DNA of 64,000 nucleotides from Membranipora membranacea (taxonomy: Eukaryota; Bryozoa; Gymnolaemata; Cheilostomatida; Membraniporidae), in assembly GCA_914767715.1 (NCBI GenBank), contig OU612065.1, forward strand, positions 28,270,001 to 28,334,000. The letters are read 5' to 3'. Under the pieces are notes generated by a model. The model searched no databases and was not told the DNA's origin. It saw only the letters and a program-made list of their open reading frames with translations. The position numbers were made by a program, and so were the translations under genes. This document shows positions 46,801 to 58,603 of the stretch, one piece after another. Numbering within the stretch: position 1 is the first letter of the stretch; each line of letters begins with the position of its first letter.

Positions 46801-49800
46801 TACACCAGCCTTGATAAATATTTTAGGAGTGTTACTGTCAGGGCATTGGTCAGTCCAGACCAGCAAGAATTTTATTTCCATTTCTCAGTCAGATCCTGTT
46901 TTGAACCGTTCAGCCTACCCATCATAAGATTGATACCTGTGTGACATCATTTGTGCCTCTATGCCACAGTAACCAACACATATGACAGCCAAACTAACCA
47001 AACAGCATTGAATGTCAGATTTTAATCTAAATATTTTCTAACAATTATCTTTATTTCACTCAACATAATGTCTCCTCCCTTCAACACTGAGTACCAAGAT
47101 AAACATGTAATTTTAAGGTTCGAAGTAATTGACAATCAAATTTAACACACATGCCAAACACAACAGCGGCATCAATTAGATGGAAGTACAATGTGATGGA
47201 ATTCCTCACTCCAATTAGTGTACTTGTCTATCAGTGTACACAAACCAATGTGTATATTATCATACTGACTGACTTATGAGACATTTGGGTCAAGCCAAAT
47301 AAGACAATTGTTCTTGCACCAGATCTTTGGCAAATTAGTATAGTTCAAAAACTAGTATAAGAGGCTCATGGGTGTGAAATAAAATGTGCATAATTTGTTC
47401 CTGTTATGATTTTAGGAGAGAGAGAATGGTGATGTTGATGCTCCACTGATGATGAATGGTACCATCCACCATGAGTCAGCACTGAGCGAGGAGGAGGAAG
47501 AAGAGGAGGAGACTCCTGAATCTGATAACCCTCCACAAACCAATGGAGACTCAGCACCTGAAGATGATCAGAGTACCCCTGATGATGCCAGAACTTCCAA
47601 TCAGGATGAGACTGAGCCACAGATTGAAGAGGCAGAAGAGAGACCCAAACCTGACATAGTACTTAACCCTGCATCAGCCAATATCGCTGTTGAGACAGAC
47701 ACGCCGCATTTCGATGCACAGAAGGCTCCACATTCACCAGAAGACAACGTCTCTCCACAAATTCAATCCACAGAGAGGAATAATTTCACACCAGTTGTAA
47801 CAGCAGAAGTACATGAACCAGAAGATAGAGAGATAACACCACCGCCCCCTTCGCCTCCTGCAGAAACAGCACAGGAGCAAGATCCTTCAGCAGACATCAC
47901 AATAGAACCACCGCCACCATCAGAGCTTGTCATCGAGCCTACTGCAGTCTCTAAACCAGAGGAAGCATCTGTAATTAAACCAGAAGAGCCACCAACAGAA
48001 GTCACAACTGCAGATGACAGCATTCTGCAACCTCCTGAAGATTACCAGTCACCTCCTGCCAGACAGCAGCAAGAGCTACCATCACATTCAGGTGACCTTC
48101 TAGTTGAAGTGGATGTAGAGCCACTACCCCCACCTTCTACTAGAGAGCCAATAGAGCATGGAGAAGACAGTGATGAGGAAAAACCAGCCAGTTCAACTCC
48201 AACTCCAGAAGATACAGATGAACCAGATCTCAAACCACTCAACACCACAGATCCTCCTGAGGAGCCATCTGCACCTGATGCTAAACAAGACCAAGATGAG
48301 ACAGACTATAAAATGAAGCCATCTGAGATCAAACCATCCGAAGTAGCATTGGCTATCGAGTCTCAAAGGCAATGTGGCACATGCCACAGCTCCCAGTGCA
48401 CATGCAACTCAAGCTCTTTGCTGGTAAGTTTCCATGATCAGGCATTTCTTGAATACACTCCTTGTGGTTAATATAATCCCCGGCAAACACCCCAACCATC
48501 TTATACAGTGTTTTGGAGTGATAAAGATGTCAAAAGAGTTTAATGCCTTGTAATCTTCAGTTATTCAACTTGGCATTAATGAGGGAGACCTGATAAGTCA
48601 TAGGCCTCTATCCCAAAAACTATAATTTATGGGATATTATGATGTATTTTCCAAATCACTGTCAAATGAAACATTTTTGTGGAAATCATTATCCCTGATA
48701 ATTAAAACAGATCTTGTTCAATTTAAAATTGGGTGGTTGCAGTTTCTTATCCAGTTTTAATGGTTTACAGACACCACCAGTATCGATGGGATCTCAGCAA
48801 TCTGTCGAAACGAACACTTCCCAGAATGTCTCTGAGGATGATGACGCAGAAATACTTGTGGAAGAGTTATCTCGCTTCAATGTCAAAGAATCTGCCAGTC
48901 ACATCGAAGTGGCTAATAAAAACAAAATTCATGTCACAAGGTGGACTTATGATGATGATGGTGCGATTGACACATTTGACCAAAATGGCAAAAAGGTGAA
49001 ATGCATACACAGCGGACATCAGAACTTTTCTGGGGTGACGCTCAGCAGATTGGGATTTTTATTCGCTTTAAACACATCCAAGAACCGTATAGAGGAGTAC
49101 GGGTCAGCAGATGGTAGAAAAGTCAAAAACTTCAAACTGGATATATGCAGCGATCCTCAGGCAGTGGATATAATGCCTTCTGGTGAAGTTCTGGTGGTGG
49201 ATCAGGAGCGACATAGAATCATTGTCTACCCAAATAACAAGAGAAGCATCTCCAAACCACGAGCCATCACACACAGTCTGCTGAGAGAACCTTACGACAT
49301 CGCAACAACCAACGGGGCCTTCTATGTCACCTGCGCCGCGACGCACTGTGTGCTCAAGATGGATTTAGATGGAGAGGTTCTGTGGTCATATGGACAGTCC
49401 GATAAAACAAGTAAAAGATTCAAGTCACCCCAAGGAGTATGTGTGGATGAAGTAGGCCTAGTCTATGTTGTGGATAAGGTACTTAACTGCATCTATGTGT
49501 TCAACAAAGATGGGCAGCTAAAGGGGCGCATCACTGACAAAGGAAGAGGAGCAATGAAGAGGCCTTGGTATGTGTCTGTTAGGGACGGCCTGTTGGCGGT
49601 ACTATTTAGTCACAATATAGTCAAAACATACCAATTTGCCTAAAGTATTACTTTAACCTGCTTTAGCTTAGCTTCGATGCAGCTCCTCCATTCTTTTTTA
49701 TTCCAATTAAACGCATCTAGACTCTTTTATTTAAAGTACATGTGCCTTGGTCTACCACCAATGCTTACTGCAAAGCGGTTTGTTTTGGCTACAACAATGA

Positions 49801-52800
49801 GCTTGCTATTTTTTATCACTTCTAATCTGGACAAAAATTTGAAGTATTCCATTTTATTCAGTTTTGATGATTATTTCTAGATTTATTAACTTTTGTCTGC
49901 AGTTTTAATACCACAACAAAACGTTTCTACAGTGGTAATCTCAATCTATGCGTGGTCCATATAAACTGTTTTCTTCCCATTCTCTTAATGAACACAACCT
50001 CTTGTTTCATGCTAGTATTTTGTAACTTTGGACTTGCAAAATATTTAGTAGTTCTGATAGTCAGACACATACACGTAGCTATATATGCACTACTAAGTCT
50101 ATCAGTATCATGTGTTCATTATGATTAGATTTGACATCAATATTACAACGATGAGCTTCCCTACAGCTACACATGATTTTTAAATGGCTTGATGCCAAAA
50201 AGGTGATTTCAGCTACATTTTTATATTCTCCATGTTGCCAGTGAGCTGATCATATTGAAACATTCAGTGATGTACAATGAATGCGACTAAAATACTGGCT
50301 ACACAAATACGCAATTTGTGTCTCAATTTTATGTCTATGTGTATGAAACTCGGTATACTATTTTTATCATGCCCAGTTACATTCTTACTACAAATATAGC
50401 CGCCACTATAAAAATTAAGATAACTTTCCATCCATCAGTATTTATAATTTAAGAGTTGTAGTGAGTTGTAGAGATATAAACTACAATGCAACTAAAGCAG
50501 CTCATTCAAATTTGGTTTTGCACTGTGACAATGATCTCAATGGTGGTATGCTCAGTAGGTAACAAATCCGGACCCTGCAATGTCAAGTAACCTGGACTGT
50601 CTTTAGTGATATGGTGTTAGATTCTGACCATTATGATTATGGTTATTGACCTTCTGAAGGTTAATACTTGAGATTCTTAAATGCTGGTTATTATCTTTTA
50701 ATATTTGATCTGTCAGTTGCGATGGTCAACAAAGGTCAGACTGACATCTTGAGTCAGAGACTTCTGCAGCTCTTCATAATGAAGTGAGGCAAACCAGAAT
50801 AATGATAGAATACCGTAGCTGCTCTCGAACAGGTGTGCCTGGTAATGAGTGTCTGCTAACGTGGACTGCATTATATCTCTATTGTCGTAAGTCACCAAAG
50901 ACAGTCCAGGTTACTTGACATTGCAGTGCCTGGTATTATTGCCTATACTGAGCATACCACCATTGAAATCATTGTCATAGTTCAAAACCACAAAGCATAC
51001 AGCCAAATTTGCCGAGTACTGCTCTGGTTGTATTGTATTTTACATCCCAGATAATTCTTACCTTGACAAGACTTAGTATGATGATCGGAGCTCCGTATCT
51101 TCTTAGTAGAGATCTGAAGTGTAGACTACTTATACCGCCGTAAGGGTCGGAGAAGTCCACTAAACAAAGGGAAGTAAAGTTTAAAGAATTGGTGACATTT
51201 TATTGCAGCAACGATATAGCCATTGGTTTAGCCGCTGGCTAATAGTATTTGTTCTCGTTGCAAATGAGAAAGTTGTCCTACCAGTATCGGCAATAACATT
51301 GAGAAGAAAACTACAATTAATGATCACCTTAAATACTGGTATATTTGTCAAGGGCCGTGTTTGCGAGTGAACCCTTAATGAATGGTTTGGTGTTTTGATT
51401 TCCAACAGGAGTGCTACACTAAGAAATATCATTGTTATAAATATGTTGAACTTGGATTATCTATTTGCGTTTGGTAGGGAATCACTTCACTGGTTTTCAC
51501 TAATACTTGGAAGCGTTATGATCTTTATAATTCAGTAGACATCTATTTATGACTCTATCTCAGGCAAACTCTTACATGATATGAGAGGTTTAGACATAGC
51601 TTTAGTCAGGTCCTGAGACCAGTATAGAGGTATCGACCCCCTCAGCTGTACAAATGATGTATACGCCCCTCCATTCAGAGATGTCTGGGATGCATCGTGG
51701 ACTATCTGCTCTGTCTCCACTTCATTAGCAACAAATCCCTGTGAGGTGAACAAATAATAAACTGTCCGTCGCAATACTAAATAAAGAGCAGGGCTGACCC
51801 AAGTTATGACCACAAGGTGATCTAGAAGCTTCTAACTGGACACTTTAAACATGAGATAAGCTATGCAGAATATCCATCCTTAGTATTCCCACATATAAAC
51901 CACAGCAATTGTATCAAATCCAAGTACTATTTTTTGCCAACAGTTGGCAACCATTATGCAGGGTAGCATAACTCTTTTAGAGTGTTTGATAGTTTTCAAT
52001 GCATAAGTGGTAAGGGGGCATTCTAGATACATCAGGGAGGGTGGGATACCACCCTCCCTGGATACATACCATAACATAGACTACCAACCTTGGGATTGCT
52101 TCCCCTCTTCATAAATCTAGTACCAGCATATTGATTAGATCGCCGAGCTATCAGTGTTATATAAATGTGTTGTCCAAACACTATCATATCTATAATAGAT
52201 TCATGTTACAAACTGTGCCATATGTGAGAAGTAACCTTTGATGATTAGACAAACCAATGAGTGAGCTTGTGAGCCTCCCAGAGTAGGACCGCTTATCAAA
52301 CTTCATACAAGTTACACAGACAGACAGACAGACAGAGCCTGATACCTGATACACGTCCGACAAAAATTAATTTGTTTTTCTAGGAAAAATGTAAAGAAAT
52401 CACATTTACAACATGATGCCTACGTTACTTAAAAATTATTACGTGTCTACTGTCAAATCCGTGAAACTCCAGAAAGCTGGCAGAAATTTTGGTACATTTC
52501 ATCACAGGAAAATATACATAGGAAAGTAAAAGGGCTGAGACGATCCATCAACAAACGCTACATCAATGAGTATTGAACCGAAGAGTGCTGATGCACCGAT
52601 GACCTGACAGGAAGTTATAAACCGATTGCTATCTCACCACTCCCAGTAAAAGAAAGGTCGATGGCGCTAATTATCTAGGTATCTGTCACATAATGTACAT
52701 GTTGACTCACCAAGTTGGGATAAAAACCCATGTATGAGATATACAATCCAGTCATCATGGACATGTCCTCTTAGAGGTTCCAGTAAATAATCATTCCAAA

Positions 52801-55791
52801 CAAACTGTATAGCTGGCTCTTGTCTCGCTGCAATATAAGCCATAACCACAGGTCAATAGGAATACAATCAGATCATTGAGATGTCTGTATTGTCACAAGG
52901 CTTCAAGAACCTGCAGATGTTAGGAACATAGTTCTTGAATTACACAGAGATAGTTATAATCCTATCCAAATCTTGATATATTTCTATCCACCTTTGTTCT
53001 CCATCAATTTTTGGAATTTTACCCTATGAGTTTCTAATGGAAAAAGTGGGTGAAACACAAAGCTACATCTGTAACTACATCTACTCACCCTCAGGATAAC
53101 CTGGTTCTGTAGGAGATTGTGCTTTATTATTAGTTTTCGGTATCGGAGTATGATTGTGCTGTAGAGTATGTGTGAGGTCATATGTGAAACTGTAATAATC
53201 AATAATAATTGTTATGATCAGACTATATCAGCATGTGTATATTCCTGAATTAAGAGTTTTATTATTACTGTTTTATTGAACGAGAGGAGGATAAACCTTA
53301 TACTTAGTGAATGGAGACTGGATCATAATGCCCTGTTGTAAGCAGAAAACTCCGAGTAAAAGTGATATTTAAGGCAGGAAAATATAGGTTACATATACTG
53401 GTGCTTTAATTTTGTCGACAAACTAGACTTGGGCACATTGGCTGTGTGCTCGTTTTGGTGTTGTCGGGTGTGCTGGTGGGATTGTCATGTACTAACCTGA
53501 AGTAAAAGTTGTTAGAGAAGTCCACGTTTTCAAACAGTCTCGCATACCTGAACAATATAAAAAGATTAAAAAAATTGATGCACTGTCAATTCCTGGGGAT
53601 ATGTAATTAGGTTACAGTCAATCTTAGCTCAAACTTGAGATGGTCATTACAAGCCTAAAACATAATTCAAAAACAACCAAAGGGCTTTATATTTAGTTTC
53701 ATCTCACAGGGAAGGCCCATCAATAAATTCTTAGTCTAGCCTAAATGATAGATTTGTGTTTGGATTCATGTTTCTCTATAACAGAAAGGATACTGTCATC
53801 CTTATTTACAAATGTAAGTTCTGTACATATCACTCAACACACTTCCCGACCTCATCATGTCACTCATCATGTCAGAGCAACTAACAGCACCCTTTACTGG
53901 TCCTTTAAGATGAAGTGCTTTTTTCGAGATAATAAATTTTAAAAACTGATCTAATTGAGCCAAAGCCTTTTTCACTTTGCACCTGCTCCATATATTTTGA
54001 TAATAATTTGATCATTGAACAAATCAGTCACAGCTATTAGTACACAGCATACAATTCTTCCTGAGACTACTCAAGAAGCAGTGTGCAAATTAAGCTGTTC
54101 TAAGTATATAAGCCAGAGTGAAGTGTGAAGTGTTTTATCTTAGCTAACCTTTGTTCTTCATTTCTCGATACTTTGTCACTGGGTATATAGATCATGTTGG
54201 TACCTTGTATTTTATATATAATATGACTACCCAGCATGGCCACCTTAGTACGCTGTGTAACTATTATCATGTAATATCCTTCTGTGAATCGCACAAAACC
54301 TTAAGAATAAGAATACACAATAAAGAAAATACATTGACATCGCTCGATCAAAATCTATGATAATGTTACACTAACTATCAGTTGCCCACTCTCTGCATGT
54401 CCTGTTCAGAGAGTGGACAACTCCTAAATAAATTAAATCTCTTGCATATAACTTTTAACAGGAAGTCCCAACACTAGGCATCAATGATAATATTATGATT
54501 ATGAATTGATAGAAATAATGTATAATCTAATATATCAATGTATCTTTACTCTCCGATTTCACTAGGTTGACTGTTCAATCATCTACCCTATGTAGAATCA
54601 TCCGCGCATACGCTGTAACTAAAAACTTCGTAGAACAGGTCATCAGTGAATGCTCACCTGCTAAACTGTGCCCGGATCCGATCCTTTGAAAGTGTACTTT
54701 GCTGCCTTTAGAGTTCCTCTGTGCCTCTTTCTCCTTTAGTCTTTGAAGGTACTGTTTAACTTCAGGTAATGTGAATGTTCTCTACAATATCATAATACAA
54801 TTTGACGGACTGTAATTCAAATTCATTTTCACAATTTCTTCAAACCATGATTAGATGAAATATTTCTGTAGGCCGGGGACACGTGTAGGGTTATTTGACC
54901 ATTGAGAAATTCACTCATTAGCAATTCTAGTGAGAATTTAGTTGACATCATCCGATGAGACCAGGAGTGGTCTAATATGTCACTTATACTAAAATAATGA
55001 AATGGGAAAAGAAGAAGAGTGACAAATTACTAGATTTAGGACATCCAGCGTGTCTGTTGATGAGAGTTATTGGGCAATATGCTTATCATGTCTCATTAAG
55101 AGACCATTTGCATGACTACAATGAAATACAGACAGACAATATACATCTCCTCTTCAGTAGGTGTAACTAACCTTTTCATCTTGTAAGACTAGTCCCTTCC
55201 TATCATTTCTACTGATCAGTAAAACTCTGAAAATGGTTTCCTTCTCATCTGACCCAAGTACGATCAGTGACTGCAAAACAGGTATTGGCTGATAAATCTA
55301 CATTTTGAGTTGTGGTCGATTTATTATGATATAGGACAGGACTGGCAAAAACTGCGAAGAAACTAACATATGTGCAGCCATCAATGAAAGGTATGATGTC
55401 CATTTGAGTCTAAAACAGGTTCTTTTCTTCATTACCACAAATCAGTTCACATCCTTGTTCACAACCGTCACTCACAATTTACGTAAGGCATACTGCGCAA
55501 GTCAGTACCTAACAAAAGGACATTGAAATGAGACAAACTAAATTCCTTTCACCCATAATTTAGAAATCTTTTCCGTAATGTGATCAACTCCTTTCGTTCA
55601 CTGCACAAAACGTCAGCCAATCAAGTAAGAGCAGGTTAGAGAGATATACAAATTTGTCATAAGTATAGTATTATAATCAGGTTCTCAACAAATAATATAC
55701 AGTTAATGAGAAAGCTTTCACCTACCTCTTTGGTCTCATAAACGGTGATCTTTTGAATTAGGTTGGAAAATGACCTGTAGTTCTCACTCAT
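28875..55791 (-). CDS. FIG4: FIG4 (SAC3) phosphoinositide 5-phosphatase, complete, 19 exons, 844 aa
   Basis: Exons: 55791-55726, 55270-55172, 54781-54658, 54299-54149, 53547-53497, 53189-53089, 52827-52711, 52189-52089, 51738-51576, 51159-51062, 39839-39706, 37752-37557, 36152-35927, 35507-35384, 34343-34035, 31178-31037, 30703-30624, 30407-30333, 29052-28875. Total 2535 nt, all phases closed. FIG4 landmarks in order: [111 protein letters not shown]. The catalytic CX5R(T) motif CVDCLDRT is intact (Cys about 445, Arg about 451). Then come [29 protein letters not shown], an acidic Ser-rich linker and the conserved end [13 protein letters not shown]4 is the Sac-domain partner of PIKfyve and VAC14 that controls endolysosomal PI(3,5)P2. 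Length is close to the vertebrate 907 aa. One 11-kb intron (39840-51061) hosts another gene, and other introns hold a fold-back element, a SINE and a minisatellite. Confidence 0.97.
30138..30194. repeat. Short GC-rich interspersed module, copy 2
   Basis: The core GGGCCGAAGGGCAAGAGTCT followed by AGGGGCTCAGACT matches copy 1 at 16284-16333 with small gaps. It is flanked by ACTGTGCATGG and ACTGCGCATGG, an 11-bp near-direct repeat with one mismatch. It lies in the FIG4 intron between exons 18 and 19. Confidence 0.5.
31950..33222. mobile_element. Large fold-back (palindromic) MITE-like element, two arms of about 0.6 kb
   Basis: The left arm (31950 to about 32555) and right arm (about 32611-33222) are inverted copies of each other along their whole length, with scattered substitutions, around a spacer of about 55 bp. 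The ends are TTAAGGTAGAGACAC and its exact complement. Both ends carry TTAA, so a TTAA target duplication (piggyBac-like) or a TA duplication (Tc1/mariner-like) are both possible. I see no transposase frame, so it would be non-autonomous. It sits in the FIG4 intron between exons 15 and 16. A run of 12 C at 33196-33207 interrupts the right end. Confidence 0.85.
33838..33871. repeat. Two tandem copies of ACGGGAAGTTTGGG
   Basis: A 14-bp unit is repeated twice in direct tandem in a FIG4 intron. It is a minor local duplication with no sign of function. Confidence 0.6.
34902..34960. repeat. Imperfect hairpin of about 28-bp arms
   Basis: CAGACTTCACAGTGGCTG on the left is mirrored by CAGCCACCATGAAGTCTG-like sequence on the right around ATGACAATAATTGTCA. 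About 24 of 28 arm bases pair and there is almost no loop. It lies in the FIG4 intron between exons 14 and 15. It may be a tiny palindromic MITE or a decayed fold-back. Confidence 0.6.
35115..35372 (-). mobile_element. tRNA-derived SINE
   Basis: Read on the minus strand, the element begins with a tRNA-like head. It has an A box (TAGCTCAGTTGG), a D-arm GCTC/GAGC, and a B box in a perfect T-arm (GTGGG-ATCGAAT-CCCAC). An unrelated body of about 180 bp follows, and the element ends in a tandem TTAATCAACC tail (35115-35134). The acceptor stem does not pair, so this is a SINE and not a tRNA gene. The head starts about 12 bp downstream of the donor of FIG4 exon 14 (exon end 35384), inside the intron and in the same orientation as FIG4. 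Confidence 0.82.
35778..35904. repeat. 23-bp minisatellite next to FIG4 exon 13
   Basis: At least four full units begin GCAGTCTGAGT or a close variant at 35801, 35824, 35847 and 35870, with partial units on each side. The period is 23 bp and the consensus is roughly GCAGTCTGAGTATTAAGACC plus GCA. The array ends about 22 bp from the exon 13 donor side (exon boundary 35927), in the intron. Confidence 0.8.
42545..42566. repeat. (AATA)n microsatellite
   Basis: About five tandem copies of AATA, inside the large FIG4 intron upstream of the RING-NHL gene. Confidence 0.9.
43039..49643 (+). CDS. RING-NHL protein (probable E3 ubiquitin ligase), five exons, 753 aa, nested in FIG4 intron
   Basis: Exons: 43039-43158, 44991-45123, 46260-46387, 47416-48423, 48771-49643. 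Phases close. A complete C3HC4 RING finger spans exons 2 and 3: CAVC (56/59), CGH (71/73), CSEC (76/79), CALC (91/94). A short helical stretch follows ([18 protein letters not shown]). Exon 4 gives 336 residues (128-463) of acidic, Pro/Glu/Ser/Thr-rich, probably disordered sequence ending in a small Cys cluster ([11 protein letters not shown]). Exon 5 encodes a C-terminal beta-propeller of NHL-type repeats: [60 protein letters not shown], then a last blade ending VKTYQFA. RING plus NHL is the TRIM2/3/32/71 and malin plan, but no B-box or long coiled coil is seen. RING suggests ubiquitin transfer; NHL propellers bind proteins or RNA. The start is the first ATG of exon 1 ([10 protein letters not shown]). 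Confidence 0.92.
52317..52337. repeat. (CAGA)n microsatellite
   Basis: Five tandem CAGA units in the FIG4 intron between exons 7 and 8. Confidence 0.9.
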
Positions 55792-56110
55792 CCTGTCCGA
55801 TTGTGTTCACACAAAAAGGATGATGCTGAAACGATAGAAAATTCCTAACAGAGTGAAATGGGTAGTGATAGCCTTTTCTCAGCAGTTTCTTTCTTATGAA
55901 TAAGGCAAGGGAAGGATGGAGATTCATGTTATTGAAATACTAGGTCAAGATTAATATACTGTCGATAAGAATTAAGAAAAGCAAAGTGCAAATCTACACA
56001 TTAGTGGCACCGAAGGCCAAGTAGAACCACGCAGAATTGTTGATCAGAAAATAAAAAGTCACAATATTGATGGTGCATAGCCTAAATGGATGCATTCCGT
56101 AGCAACATTG
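55792..56110 (-). promoter_or_regulatory. FIG4 upstream region (presumed promoter and 5' UTR)
   Basis: This interval lies between the FIG4 start codon (minus strand) and the inserted palindrome and LINE to its right. I see no clear TATA or CCAAT element. It is called a promoter only by position. The LINE fragment reduces the unique upstream sequence to about 320 bp. Confidence 0.3.
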
Positions 56111-56167
56111 GGTGCTTCCATAGACCTACTAATAATAAATTATTATTAGTAGGTCTATGGGTGCTTC
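56111..56167. mobile_element. 41-bp perfect palindrome flanked by 8-bp direct repeats
   Basis: Positions 56119-56159 form a perfect palindrome with 20-bp arms (CATAGACCTACTAATAATAA) and one central base. It is bracketed by identical GGTGCTTC octamers at 56111-56118 and 56160-56167. The layout is that of a minimal terminal-inverted-repeat insertion with an 8-bp target duplication, the size hAT elements make. Origin by replication template switching is an alternative. Confidence 0.65.
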
Positions 56168-56182
56168 ATTGTTTGGTTTTGA

Positions 56183-58430
56183 ATTGGTTTTGTGAACTTA
56201 AACTTAAAACTTAACCGGAAACCACAGGCACCAAGAACACTATGGCTCTACAAGCGAGCAGACTGGAAGGGCCTGAACGCACATCTCGAACCAATTGTAG
56301 AAGACATAAAAGTGAGGGAACTCCCTGTAAACCAGCTATGGGAAGAGATCAAAGCAGCCCTGCTCAGTGCAGCTAATAAGTTTATCCCTAAAAAGACGAC
56401 AAAGAAGAGACAATCCAGACCATGGGTCTCAACTTCTCTAAAAAGAAAGCTTGACCTCCGTGACAGACTGTACAAAGTTAGTAAGAAGTATGGTCACCTC
56501 AAAGTGGAACAACGATACCTACAGCTGAAGAGTGAGTGCCAGGGACTCCTCCGACAAGAACATAGAAGCTTTGTTGAAAACCTGCTTGAAAATGAATGCG
56601 ACGACAACACAACTGCCAGCAAACGATTCTGGGGCTATATCAAACACCAGAGGGCTGACACTGTAGGAATAAACACCCTGCGAAGCGGCTCAAGACTGCT
56701 TACCCAACCTACCGAGAAAGCAGAAGCTCTAAACCGCCAATTCAAATCAGTATTCAGCCCCATAGACCCAGACACCAGCAACAAACCACGTGAATACAGC
56801 AAGTCGATGTCAAGTATCAAAGTCAATACCAACGGCGTACTAGCACAGCTTACCAAACTGAAGATCAACAAAGCCAGCGGACCAGACGACTTGAGCCCAC
56901 GCTTATTAAAAGAAACTGCCAACACCATCGCCGGCATATTAACACAACTATTCCAGAAGTCACTCGACCTTGCTATCATCCCCGATGACTGGAGGAAGGC
57001 GAATGTAACTCCTGTGTACAAAAAAGGAGATAAATACGACCCATCTAACTATCGACCTATCAGCTTAACGTGTATCACCAGCAAAATACTGGAGCACATT
57101 GTAACGAGTCAGATGATGGGATACCTCAAAAGAAATAACAAACTCGACTCCAAACAACATGGATTTCGTAGTAAAAGAAGCTGTGAAACTCAACTGCTAG
57201 AGCTGACCACAGAAGTATCACGCCACCTGGACCAACGAGAGGAAGTAGATGCTCTGATACTCGACTTCAGTAAAGCATTTGACAAGGTGACACACAGCAA
57301 AATGATAACTAAACTAGCCGACATCGGAGTAAACAGGCAGGTAACAAACTGGATAGAGGACTTCCTGAGGAATAGAACCCAAGTTGTAGTAGTGGATGGC
57401 TTCCACTCCTCTCCATGCGGTGTTACCTCTGGAGTGCCTCAAGGATCAGTCATCGGTCCTGCTCTCTTCCTAGTTTACATAAACGACCTCCCTGACAGCA
57501 TCAGAAGCAAGGTTAGACTCTTCGCTGACGACACTGTCATATACTCTACAACCGACAAGGCAGACGAACTTCAGAAAGACCTCGCTGCGCTTGAGAAATG
57601 GGAGAAAGAATGGGATATGAAGTTCAATCCCACCAAGTGCGAGCACGTAAAGTTCAGCCGCAAACGAAAGAAGACCATCGACAACACCTATGTTCTCCAC
57701 GGCATAATTATCCCCCAGGTAAATTCCACCAAGTACCTTGGAGTTAAACTGGAAAAGGATCTACGGTGGAACACAAACACCAACTTCATATCAGCAAAGG
57801 CAGCCTGCAGACTAGGATTCGTCTCAAGGACTATCCCATTCACTCTTCCTCATCTACGAGAAAAAGCCTATAAACAGCTGGTCCGTCCTGTACTTGAATA
57901 TGCCAGCACTGTGTGGGATCCGACCTTGACCACCACCCAGAGCAACGCGCTAGAGGCTATCCAGAGAAAGGCAGCTAGGTTAGTAAACAACATCAGTAGG
58001 ACTGACAGGACCACAAGCACAACGGAGCTACTATGCAAGATGAACTGGGAGAAGCTATCATCCAGGAGGGAGTCAAGAAGTCTTGGTCTATTCAGAGCAA
58101 TGCACTTTAATGAGATTGCCACCACTATCACTGATTACATCTCCCCTCTCTCAGCTACATCTGGTTTTAGCAGGAGGCATGAAATGCAATATCACATCCC
58201 TCACTGTAACTCATTACACCACCAGAACAACTTCTTCATCAAAACAGCGAAGGCCTGGAACCAGCTACCTGTGAGCAGTAATCTCCTCGTGGCACCACCT
58301 GTGGCAGGCTAGACTGGCATGACAGAGAATACCCGATGATCCCATGATACCGACGCGGAACGAAATATGGAGTAGACGATTATGCCATATCTCTAGGACC
58401 TTCAGAAGAAGTTGGAGATTACACTACAAG
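56183..58430 (+). mobile_element. 5'-truncated LINE (Jockey/CR1-group) with intact reverse-transcriptase ORF
   Basis: A frame open from just after the TGA at 56180 to the stop at 58312 encodes about 706 residues with no interruption. The start has no ATG (the first ORF codon at 56192 is GTG), and the apurinic endonuclease domain normally found upstream is absent. It begins in the linker (LWLYKRADWKGLNAHLEPI). RT motifs follow in order: KASGPDDLSPRLLKE, VTPVYKKGDKYDPSNYRPIS, KQHGFRSKRSCETQLLE, DALILDFSKAFDKVTH, SGVPQGSVIGPALFLVYIND, and the catalytic LFADDT (Asp about 446-447). The C-terminal LINE region has RPVLEYASTVWDP and KAWNQLPVSSN. The sequence is visibly more GC-rich than its flanks. 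It lies head-to-head with FIG4, about 400 bp from its ATG. The 3' limit near 58430 is approximate. Confidence 0.92.
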
Positions 58431-58603
58431 TAGCAAGTAAGTAGAATACATTCACATTGTCTAGAGCCTGCGCCACAACATACAATAGATTTTCAAATAA
58501 CACAAAATAATGAGAGTAAACCGAAGGCAATTCAGCCTTGATTGGGCTAGCAAGTTATATATTTTATTGTCCTCTCTAATTGATAACAGGTATGTAATCA
58601 GTC

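Noticed and set aside
48370-48410. B-box zinc finger in the RING-NHL protein ([11 protein letters not shown])
   Set aside because: It has too few Cys/His and wrong spacing for a B-box, and it lies far from the RING next to the propeller.
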